DNA from: Ruminococcus sp.
Lineage (GTDB): Bacteria > Bacillota > Clostridia > Oscillospirales > Ruminococcaceae
Assembly: GCA_017523285.1 (NCBI GenBank)
Contig: JAFWWU010000025.1
Coordinates: 1-41,784, forward strand
Length of the DNA stretch: 41,784 bases
Direction: 5' to 3'
Shown here: positions 35,362 through 41,784 of the stretch, one piece after another
Numbering within the stretch: the first letter of the stretch is position 1
Layout: each line of letters begins with the position of its first letter
Position numbers and translations under genes: made by a program
The notes under the pieces: model-generated
What the model was told of the DNA's origin: nothing
Database searches by the model: none
What the model saw: the letters and a program-made list of their open reading frames with translations, nothing else

Positions 35362-36861
35362 TCATTTCCCCCTTATAAGCTTATATGCCTTTTCTGAAAT
35401 ATAACCATTTCTAATCTGTGAATATATCCATTTTTGTACAAGAGGATATCCATTATATTTCTTCGCTACAACTCCGAACAAATGTGAAATCGGAATCGTT
35501 TTACCACCTGTGCTTTGTAACCGCTGCAATAATTCTTCTTCATTATCAGAAACAGTTTTCTTCTGTCTCACATATGAAACCGTCCATACACATTCAAGAC
35601 CTTGAAATATATTTATAGTTATACCGAATTGAATCCGGTCTATTTCCGAAATAACATTTGCATTTATTCTACGTTTTTCAATTATCCAGCCATCTTTTAA
35701 TATTTCAATATAACCATCAAATTGAGGAGTAATTTGCAAGATTCCCTTCTCAGGTAGTCTATTATTTTCCCCAGCAATCACTTCAAAGCCTTTTATATCA
35801 GTTATTTTGACGATTGGAGGCTCAATATATGTATAAAGGTTATCTTTCCATAAGTATGTATAGCGCAGCACCTTTGTTCTTCCAGCAGATAATAATTGCT
35901 GGCGCGCATTACATTCCACAGTAACAGCTACCCCATTATCACTATCACAGTATTTACAGCAGAGGATATTTCCAATGGGATATATCTTCGGTATTATAGA
36001 ATCTCCTTGAATATATAGGTTAATCTTGTCAGCTTTGTGCTTAATTACATATGGAGAAAGAATGTATTCAGGCCACAAAAAAGTCAATGAAGCCTGCTTC
36101 TCAGTTAGCAAATAACCGTAATTGAAAAAGAAATCAGCATTGGATCTATTAAATACTTTTGCTCTAATCTTATAGATATACCAGCCGTTCATAATGCATA
36201 TTTGAGTACCTATAATATCTGATGGCACATAAATCTTTTTTGTTGTAAGAAAATAATAGTCATGATTTACTACAACATCCGCATCATCAGGTAATTTCTT
36301 CCTTGTATAATAATCAAACAACACACCGCTCTTTTTTATACCATCAACAATATGTGGCAAAGAAAGAGAACTTTCTGAAACACTTATAATGTATTTTTCA
36401 GCAGGAACAGATCCTAATTGTAAATATGTCAGGCTATCATAACTCAAGCGAGAAATATCATATTTGAATTCACTGGTTGAAAGATTATCGTTTTTAATTA
36501 TGATACTACCTCTGTTATTCTTGATATCAGGCGGAAGAAAGAAACCCATTTCTAATGAATATGACTGATTATTATGTATTTTTATTCTCATTGGCGGAAT
36601 AAAAGTATGTAATTCAAAATTTTGTACAGGAGAAGATAAAGCTCGATCATCGCATTCTTTATCTATATCGCCACGACTGTGCTTAAAACAGCGAGCATAG
36701 ATTCCTGGAGCAGTGAATGTAACATACTTTTTACAGAGTCTACACATAAAAATACCGCTATTTGCCGAGACTTTCTCATCTGGAAATATCCTAACCGCTT
36801 CATCTTTTGTTACACTTTTCCAGCCTTTGTCAGTCCACATCGCAACATTTGTTAGAGCCAT
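35362..36861 (-). CDS. Zn-finger, beta-rich protein opening the helicase operon
   Basis: 499 residues from the ATG at 36861, preceded by GGCGG; a longer frame to 36939 would include the promoter. The N-terminus has a zinc-ribbon-like set Cys40, Cys43, Cys58, His61 and Cys70 (FMCRLCKKYV...YARCFKH). Most of the rest (90-450) is beta-rich with repeated aromatic strands. A second Cys cluster (CCKYC) lies near 324. The C-terminal 60 residues are helical (FGVVAKKYNGYPLVQKW). No enzyme motif is seen. As first gene of the operon it may recognise DNA or scaffold the complex (inference). Confidence 0.85.
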   Translation of the reverse strand: MALTNVAMWTDKGWKSVTKDEAVRIFPDEKVSANSGIFMCRLCKKYVTFTAPGIYARCFKHSRGDIDKECDDRALSSPVQNFELHTFIPPMRIKIHNNQSYSLEMGFFLPPDIKNNRGSIIIKNDNLSTSEFKYDISRLSYDSLTYLQLGSVPAEKYIISVSESSLSLPHIVDGIKKSGVLFDYYTRKKLPDDADVVVNHDYYFLTTKKIYVPSDIIGTQICIMNGWYIYKIRAKVFNRSNADFFFNYGYLLTEKQASLTFLWPEYILSPYVIKHKADKINLYIQGDSIIPKIYPIGNILCCKYCDSDNGVAVTVECNARQQLLSAGRTKVLRYTYLWKDNLYTYIEPPIVKITDIKGFEVIAGENNRLPEKGILQITPQFDGYIEILKDGWIIEKRRINANVISEIDRIQFGITINIFQGLECVWTVSYVRQKKTVSDNEEELLQRLQSTGGKTIPISHLFGVVAKKYNGYPLVQKWIYSQIRNGYISEKAYKLIRGK

Positions 36862-36876
36862 TTCCCCACCGCCTTT

Positions 36877-36893
36877 GTTTATGAAATATAAAC
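36877..36893. repeat. Inverted repeat in the operon leader
   Basis: GTTTAT-GAAAT-ATAAAC, a perfect 6-bp inverted repeat between the predicted transcription start and the ribosome site. It may be an operator or an RNA hairpin. Confidence 0.45.
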
Positions 36894-36907
36894 AATTATC
36901 TTTAAAT

Positions 36908-36936
36908 ATTATACCACAATTATAGGCAAACGTCAA
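36908..36936 (-). promoter_or_regulatory. Promoter of the four-gene helicase operon
   Basis: TTGACG (36931-36936) and TATAAT (36908-36913) on the minus strand, 17-bp spacer, start near 36901. The stretch 36940-37170 upstream contains no convincing gene. Confidence 0.85.
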
Positions 36937-37174
36937 CACAAAATACTTCTGATTATTTCAAATAATTGCAAATGAATTATTAATGCGAAAATGCTATTTC
37001 CTGCAAGAAACATTGTGTTGTTTAGATTTCAATACGAATAAAACTATATATCGCTCTAAAATATTATCATTGAATATTATTACAAAAGCTCCTCAGACTA
37101 TCCTATCACCTAATCTGAAAACACCTACATTTCGCTATAACACTCTGAAAGAGCTTTCTACAATGGATATTAAG

Positions 37175-37280
37175 CATAACTGCATTCGCAGTTATGGAAT
37201 GTGGAGGGACTTCATCCCTCCACGCCTCCCGATAGGGGCAAGCCCCTCACATTTTGCTTTACCTACGGTACCGCAAAATG
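37175..37280. repeat. Array of four strong hairpins between the helicase operon and the primase gene
   Basis: Consecutive inverted repeats: CATAACTGC/GCAGTTATG (37175-37196), GTGGAGGGA/TCCCTCCAC (37201-37223), AGGGG/CCCCT (37234-37247) and CATTTTGC/GCAAAATG (37250-37280). The block is clearly GC-richer than its surroundings. It lies just downstream of the primase stop on the minus strand, without a T run. Confidence 0.7.
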
Positions 37281-37297
37281 CACACCCCATACATATA

Positions 37298-39847
37298 TCA
37301 GACTTTTTCAATACTGCATTGTCTTAAAGGAAGATTTGAATATAGGTTTACAGTGCATTTATTACTTACAAGCCTTGCTCGACCTACTGCTTGTTCGGAT
37401 TCGCTTTCTATCATCCATAACTGAATAGCCTGAAGGAGTTCATCCTTGAACGTCATAAAAGGAAAGTTGAACCCGTTTCTATTTACACGTCTTACCGCCA
37501 GAACATCTCCTGTGTTTGAATTGCCTGTTATCATCCCGAATAGCTTATACACATATTCAGGTCTGTGAAATGTACCGGCTACGGTAATGTTATGCCCTTG
37601 AAGATAATTGAATCCCTGTGAAGCTCCAAGATATATTTCTCCAGGTTCCGATAACGCCTTGAATGTGATTATGCTTTCATTATCATGTCTGTTTCGTATC
37701 TTCCTTATAAGCTCAGGCTTCGAGTTGAAGCACTCCCTGCTGTATGTCTCATCCGGATGAAGAATAAGTTCACCCATATACTTCAATAGCCCTAAATCAT
37801 TGAAGCTGTAAAGTCTTTTACTAAATATGCTCTCATACAATGCTTTATCCGCAGTTGCTGAAAGTATTGTACAACTGCACCCAGGAAGCTCCTTTTTGTA
37901 GAGGAAATATATTATATCATTTCCTTTTTCATGATAAAAACAGCGTGAATATATAGCATGATAAATACTTGAACTCCATGTTCTGCAATCAATACAGTTA
38001 TTAACTACAGCACGTTCACATTCATCTATATCAAACGTAAATTCGTCGAGCATTTCATACCCCTCAACTCCTGCAATTCTTTTCATTCTTGCCGCTACTA
38101 CAGGATTTATAGGCAGACGATATAAATTCTGGTTAAGCAGGGAATATATATCACCAACAGATACCTGATTAACCTGAAACATAGTTGTAAGTATATCCTC
38201 ATCTATAATTACATTTCGTGGTCTGAGATAATCCTCTTTCATATTTAAAAGCCTTGCATGTGTGGTAATAACAAGTTGTCCTTTAAAAGAGCGTATCTTA
38301 TCCATAGCTTTAAGATATTCTTTAGCATTTGGAGAATCACATTCCCTGAGCAATGCATTTATAGCCATATCATCACCAATCATATAATGGTGGCGTATTT
38401 TTTCTTCCGTTTCTTTATCAAGTGACATAAGAAGCTCATCTATAATTGGTGTGGTAATATAGTTGATTCCCATATCATCAGCTGTATCAGCAACAGAATA
38501 CATAAGCTTTGAGTTTGGAACAGCTACTATGGTCTGTTTATCTGATTTCATTACAGCTTGCAGATATGTATATGTTTTTCCTGCCCCCGTAGGCGCCTTT
38601 ATAACATTGATGCCATTGTTTTTTAGACACTTATCAAGAGTCACTCTTAAATTTTCTCTCATAGTATCAATTTCTATATATTCCGGATTATCGTCCAATG
38701 TAATTATCTCACTGCTAAAGCTTTTCAGCGTATGGCACATGGTTGATTTATGACAGCATGTATCAGCATATGAACAATAATTATCACAGCGCTGAGGTTT
38801 ACAGTTATTACGATTTGCCCAGCTTATCTGTTCCATTTTTCTTGTAATATCACCATATCTGTCAGAATACTTATCAAATGTTCTTGCAAGAAGTTCCTTA
38901 CCGCCTTTGATATGTATAAGATTAAGAGCAAGTCCGAACCATTCATCATGTGAAAGTCTCTCTCCTGATATATAATCACAGAATAAACGGCATATAGTGT
39001 TGTTATTCAAATTTACTCTTAACGGCTTATCCTTTTTCTCCGAATATATAATAGATTTGCCTGTACTAAATAGTAATTTTGAAGATTTTCGGACATTGTC
39101 CCTATTATTATATATGGTTATTGTCCGAATATCTTCATTTTTTAGTATTTCATCTTCAACTTCCACCATAGGTAGAGAAAAAGAAGGGGCACCGGTAGAG
39201 CATATATCGGAGTTTTCTATGATAGCAAATGTATTGTTCCTAAGAACAACCTTTGTTTTTTCTGCAATAGCTTTAAGCTTACGGCTTTTATTCTTATTAT
39301 CATACTCATCAAGATACTGTAGTGTACTCAACAAAAGTTCATATACAGTAAAATTGCTATTTTCGCTATATGTGACATTCCTGCCTGGAAAGTAAAGCTT
39401 ACTGAAATCCTTAGAAGTAGTATCTGCTTCAGGAAATATACTGCAAAGACATATCTGAATCAGTAATGCCATACTCTTATCGATTATAACCTGATTACAA
39501 GCAAATACAATTCTGAAACGAGAAAAGCTCTCTGAACTCATTGTTTCATAGCTCAGAGCTATAGGAAGCTGATACTTATCAGCTCTTTTTATTACCTCTG
39601 TATAAGTTATACCACCATCAAAATCAAGTGCAAAAAGCTGTATGGAAGCCAGATCATCCTGACGTTTAAGTTCACCATTGAATGTTGACGGGCACCATAC
39701 GTACTGTTCTTCTATATATTCAGCAAGCTGAGATAATGAAATATCATATCTGTGATTCGCTATAAGCTTACATATCTTCTTTGTATTAATCTCTGATTTG
39801 GCTATGCCTTTGATACTTTCAGGGTATATCGATACTTTAAAACGCAT
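37298..39847 (-). CDS. Primase-helicase fusion of a mobile element (AEP-type primase plus SF2-like helicase)
   Basis: 849 residues from the ATG at 39847, which has AAGGAGATG upstream; the longer frame to 39964 crosses a hairpin. The N-terminal domain (1-180) carries an archaeo-eukaryotic primase-like acidic pair in LFALDFDGG (Asp75, Asp77), then SFSRFRIVF and DFSKLYFPGR. A middle region (about 280-365) ends in a cysteine cluster (Cys344, 348, 354, 355, 361) that may bind zinc or Fe-S. The helicase part has Walker A APTGAGKT (408-415), motif II IDED (538-541), a TTHARLL segment and EQAVGRAR as motif VI near the end. It should prime and unwind element DNA. Translation may be controlled by the inverted repeat covering its start. 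Confidence 0.88.
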   Translation of the reverse strand: MRFKVSIYPESIKGIAKSEINTKKICKLIANHRYDISLSQLAEYIEEQYVWCPSTFNGELKRQDDLASIQLFALDFDGGITYTEVIKRADKYQLPIALSYETMSSESFSRFRIVFACNQVIIDKSMALLIQICLCSIFPEADTTSKDFSKLYFPGRNVTYSENSNFTVYELLLSTLQYLDEYDNKNKSRKLKAIAEKTKVVLRNNTFAIIENSDICSTGAPSFSLPMVEVEDEILKNEDIRTITIYNNRDNVRKSSKLLFSTGKSIIYSEKKDKPLRVNLNNNTICRLFCDYISGERLSHDEWFGLALNLIHIKGGKELLARTFDKYSDRYGDITRKMEQISWANRNNCKPQRCDNYCSYADTCCHKSTMCHTLKSFSSEIITLDDNPEYIEIDTMRENLRVTLDKCLKNNGINVIKAPTGAGKTYTYLQAVMKSDKQTIVAVPNSKLMYSVADTADDMGINYITTPIIDELLMSLDKETEEKIRHHYMIGDDMAINALLRECDSPNAKEYLKAMDKIRSFKGQLVITTHARLLNMKEDYLRPRNVIIDEDILTTMFQVNQVSVGDIYSLLNQNLYRLPINPVVAARMKRIAGVEGYEMLDEFTFDIDECERAVVNNCIDCRTWSSSIYHAIYSRCFYHEKGNDIIYFLYKKELPGCSCTILSATADKALYESIFSKRLYSFNDLGLLKYMGELILHPDETYSRECFNSKPELIRKIRNRHDNESIITFKALSEPGEIYLGASQGFNYLQGHNITVAGTFHRPEYVYKLFGMITGNSNTGDVLAVRRVNRNGFNFPFMTFKDELLQAIQLWMIESESEQAVGRARLVSNKCTVNLYSNLPLRQCSIEKV

Positions 39848-39894
39848 TATAACATCTCCTTTGACTTTATATTGCTTTATATAGATGTTATAAT
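39846..39894 (-). promoter_or_regulatory. Perfect 12-bp inverted repeat covering start codon and ribosome site of the primase-helicase gene
   Basis: ATTATAACATCT (39846-39857) and AGATGTTATAAT (39883-39894) are perfect inverted repeats 25 bases apart. In the mRNA the hairpin would bury the Shine-Dalgarno GGAGATG and the AUG. Alternatively it is a DNA operator. Confidence 0.7.
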
Positions 39895-39912
39895 TGTTTT
39901 CACTAAAATAGC

Positions 39913-40004
39913 GGACAGGCATAGCGCCTGTCCTGAACGCACTGTGCGAAGTCCATATAACCACAGTACAGCCGTAAGTTATACATCATAGTATAACCTA
40001 CGGC
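39913..40004. repeat. Cluster of inverted repeats upstream of the primase-helicase (origin-like)
   Basis: GGACAGGC/GCCTGTCC (39913-39933), CGCAC/GTGCG (39938-39948) and a long hairpin GCCGTAAGTTATAC/GTATAACCTACGGC with one mismatch (39971-40004). The position beside a replication gene suggests a replication or transfer origin (inference). Confidence 0.55.
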
Positions 40005-40092
40005 ACCCGCCAGCTTCGTTATTCAGCATAAAGCCTCAGACTTCTCACTGACGAGTCTATATAGAATAATAATGTTACAAAAATAGATTAAT

Positions 40093-40131
40093 AAGAAAAA
40101 AACTGTGCTTAGCAAGCGTACAGGGTACGCT
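40093..40131 (-). terminator. Terminator of the excisionase-like operon
   Basis: AGCGTAC/GTACGCT (40115-40131) forms a 7-bp stem with a three-base loop, followed after a short spacer by a T run on the minus strand. Confidence 0.5.
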
Positions 40132-40132
40132 G

Positions 40133-40315
40133 CTATTTCGCACATTCAGTCTGCTCGTTGATATATTCGTATACCGACGAGACAGGTATCTTCCATTTGT
40201 TTCCAATCCGGAACGCCTTAATAGCTCTGCTGTCAAGAAGCTTATATGCTGTATTCTTGCCTATATTAAGCATATCCATGAGCTGTTCTATAGTAATAAT
40301 TTCATTCTCTTTCAT
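40133..40315 (-). CDS. Excisionase-family helix-turn-helix DNA-binding protein
   Basis: 60 residues. A single winged-helix domain of the type IITIEQLMDMLNIGKNTAYKLLDSRAIKAFRIGNKWKIP, typical of small excisionase or MerR-like DNA-binding proteins found on integrative elements. The ATG at 40315 overlaps the end of the preceding gene by 14 bases; a longer TTG start at 40354 has no suitable ribosome site. Probable role: directing excision or regulating the element's genes. Confidence 0.85.
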   Translation of the reverse strand: MKENEIITIEQLMDMLNIGKNTAYKLLDSRAIKAFRIGNKWKIPVSSVYEYINEQTECAK

Positions 40316-40502
40316 CTTCTTCAACCTTATCCCTGTATTTTCGCGCCATTTCAAGCCCTGCTAACAGTATCTCAATCATCAATGACTGTGCTTCTCTACG
40401 CTGATAAAGAACCAGCTCCCTTACTTTGTAAACAACTATACAGACACTTATATGCAAAGCAATCAATAGTACATACAATATGATACATATCATACCAAGC
40501 AT
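40302..40502 (-). CDS. Small single-span membrane protein
   Basis: 66 residues. One hydrophobic helix (about 2-25) is followed by a charged helical tail (KVRELVLYQRREAQSLMIEILLAGLEMARKYRDKVEEDE, shown here in its parts KVRELVLY and EMARKYRDKVEEDE). GGAGGATG lies before the ATG. It overlaps the excisionase-like gene downstream and is probably co-transcribed with it. Function unknown. Confidence 0.7.
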   Translation of the reverse strand: MLGMICIILYVLLIALHISVCIVVYKVRELVLYQRREAQSLMIEILLAGLEMARKYRDKVEEDERE

Positions 40503-40682
40503 AAAATCATCCTCCTTCCATTTCGATTCATTATATAGTTATAATAATCTTTTAGAAATTGAAATAAAACTATACGAGCTATATTAAGTTTTAAAATGAA
40601 AATATAACTGCTTGTGTACATTATTCATTTCTGTAAAACTCCTCCATTTCAGTTATATATAATAATAGTGCTATGGTATGCA

Positions 40683-40701
40683 CTATCGTGTGCAACGATA
40701 G
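40683..40701 (+). repeat. Perfect hairpin in the leader of the DUF960 gene
   Basis: CTATCGT-GTGCA-ACGATAG, a 7-bp stem with a five-base loop about 40 bases upstream of the ATG. The 40503-40740 gap otherwise holds AT-rich promoter-like DNA. Confidence 0.55.
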
Positions 40702-40740
40702 GAACATAGGGAACGTAGAAAACTTGAAAAGGAGGAAATC

Positions 40741-41025
40741 ATGTTCAGCAACAACCGATACCTAACCAAAGGAGTTCAGACAGAAATACCGCTTGAACTC
40801 CAGATTTTTATGTGGGAGTGCATTGATAAGCTTTCAGAGCCAAAGGATTACTTGCAGGTCTTTAATCTTGAAGCTTTAAAAGGGGTACAGCGTATTGCTC
40901 ATAGTTCAGAGGAGCCTGAGTATAAAATGGAATACCTTATGCCGTCGGAAGCTCCCATAACACAAAAGGTCTATGTCATTGATGACGGAGACCATTCAAC
41001 GATGTTACTTGCAGAAGAATACTAA
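40741..41025 (+). CDS. DUF960 family protein
   Basis: 94 residues. The N-terminal MFSNNRYLTKGVQTEIPLELQ and the C-terminal VYVIDDGDHSTMLLAEEY are the hallmarks of this small Firmicutes family, often found on conjugative elements and plasmids. Its function is unknown. AAAGGAGG precedes the ATG. A hairpin resembling a terminator lies before the amidoligase gene downstream. Confidence 0.88.
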   Translation: MFSNNRYLTKGVQTEIPLELQIFMWECIDKLSEPKDYLQVFNLEALKGVQRIAHSSEEPEYKMEYLMPSEAPITQKVYVIDDGDHSTMLLAEEY

Positions 41026-41029
41026 CAAG

Positions 41030-41058
41030 CCGTCTCGGTTAATCCGGGACGGCAATTT
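41030..41058 (+). terminator. Terminator after the DUF960 gene
   Basis: GCCGTC-T-CGG and CCG-G-GACGGC form a strong stem followed by AATTTTT. Confidence 0.75.
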
Positions 41059-41071
41059 TTATGCTATGGAG

Positions 41072-41784
41072 GAAAGCGAAAATGGAAGAAAAAATCTACT
41101 GCTCTCACTGTGGAGCTATTATTGAAGATGATGACTACACTACTGTCAATGGACAGATTGTCTGCTCAGAATGTATAGAACGATATTGTTGCGTCTGCGA
41201 CAGATGCGGTGCTACTGTCTGGGATTCAGATGCTTATGGTGATGAATACACAAATCTCTGCCAGCATTGCTATGATAATTACTATACCCGCTGTCAGACC
41301 TGTGAAGCCCTGATGCATATAGATGACGCTTATCATTACGGGGATGGAGATTACTGCTCTGAATGTTATCATGACATAATTAACGAAAATTCTTCTATCA
41401 AAGAGTATAGTTATAAGCCTGAACCGATATTCTACGGCGATAATTCACGCTATTTCGGTGTTGAGCTTGAAATTGATGTAGCTGGCAAAGATTGCGAATA
41501 TGCCGACGAGCTTCTTAATATCGCCAATGAAGACAAGGAGCATATCTACATAAAATCAGACGGAAGTCTTAATGACGGCATGGAGATAGTAACACATCCC
41601 ATGACGCTTGATTACCACAAAGACTACTGCTGGAAAGAAATAATGAGAAAGGCTGTTTCTCTGGGATACCGTTCACATCAGACCAGTACTTGTGGACTTC
41701 ATATCCATGTCAACAAGACAAGCCTTGGAGAAACTAACGAGGAGCAGGAAGACGTAATTTCCCGTATTCTCTATTTTGTTGAAC
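41072..41784 (+). CDS. Putative amidoligase (Amidoligase_2 type) with N-terminal zinc ribbons, 3' end outside window
   Basis: The frame is open from the ATG at 41072 (GGAGG upstream) to the window edge, 237 codons. The first 100 residues contain repeated Cys pairs (CSHCG, CSEC, CCVCDRCG, CQHC, CQTC, CSEC), resembling LIM-like zinc ribbons. The catalytic part then begins with YFGVELEIDVAG, KSDGSLNDGMEIVTHPMTL and CGLHIHVNKT, matching the amidoligase family related to glutamine synthetase-like COOH-NH2 ligases. Members occur in phages and integrative elements of Firmicutes and are thought to make peptide-type bonds, perhaps protein tagging; the substrate is unknown. Confidence 0.85.

Noticed and set aside
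26436-36861. DISARM system
   Set aside because: The helicase fits the DrmA class, but no DNA methyltransferase, DrmB or phospholipase-D-type DrmC is visible in the operon.
36983-37327. A 114-codon plus-strand frame
   Set aside because: It runs through the hairpin array and into the end of the primase-helicase gene, has no ribosome site and no domain-like composition.
40133-40354. Longer start of the excisionase-like protein at a TTG (40354)
   Set aside because: No ribosome site at a workable distance; the ATG at 40315 begins right at the domain.

Overview
The window looks like chromosome of a Ruminococcus-type gut Clostridium (Oscillospiraceae). Four secreted polysaccharide-active proteins carry dockerin or dockerin-like calcium repeats, as in cellulosome-forming ruminococci. 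The core genes are low-GC Firmicutes-like: homoserine dehydrogenase with a PheB-type ACT protein, a SAM-I riboswitch before metK, nifS-nifU, and rplM-rpsI behind a leader hairpin. Many promoters are near-consensus with exactly 17-bp spacers. No scaffoldin, tRNA or rRNA is visible. All assignments come from reading the sequence; no database search was run.

Layout. 1-5.5 kb: end of a membrane protein gene, then on the minus strand hom, pheB, a GH16 glucanase and an EAL-HDOD signalling protein. 5.8-8.3 kb: a large fusion of ferredoxin clusters, a [FeFe]-hydrogenase-like domain, a degenerate GGDEF and an apparently intact EAL domain. 8.4-18.8 kb: dockerin GDSL esterase, SAM riboswitch-metK-ispF, GH5 glucanase behind a probable structured leader, TspO, a possible small RNA, a coiled-coil protein, and a GH53 galactanase with a beta-trefoil. 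19-21.5 kb: operon rnhA-nifS-(EF-Tu domain II-like)-nifU. 21.6-24.6 kb: a small membrane-protein operon ending in an Xre regulator, driven by a promoter with three phased operators and containing a partial tandem duplication with a frameshifted paralogue. 24.8-25.7 kb: rplM-rpsI.

From about 25.8 kb to the right edge the DNA is accessory. It begins with in-phase direct repeats and wrecks of a restriction-subunit-like gene and a HipA-like gene. Next is a tightly packed four-gene minus-strand operon (36.86 to 26.44 kb): Zn-finger beta-rich protein, coiled-coil protein with a P-loop-like motif, unknown 335-aa protein, and a 1744-aa DEAH helicase with DUF1998-type C-terminus. This is the best candidate for an undescribed or divergent anti-phage system; the helicase belongs to the class that includes DruE of Druantia and DrmA of DISARM. 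Beyond it is mobile-element machinery: a primase-helicase whose start and Shine-Dalgarno lie in a perfect inverted repeat, an excisionase-like protein, a small membrane protein, a DUF960 protein and a zinc-ribbon amidoligase that runs off the window.

How the genes fit together. The two c-di-GMP-type proteins lie between a secreted glucanase and a secreted esterase, so redox- or hydrogen-linked signalling could affect adhesion or fibre degradation (inference). The helicase operon, gene wrecks and replication genes suggest an integrative element downstream of rpsI carrying defence cargo; no integrase is in view.
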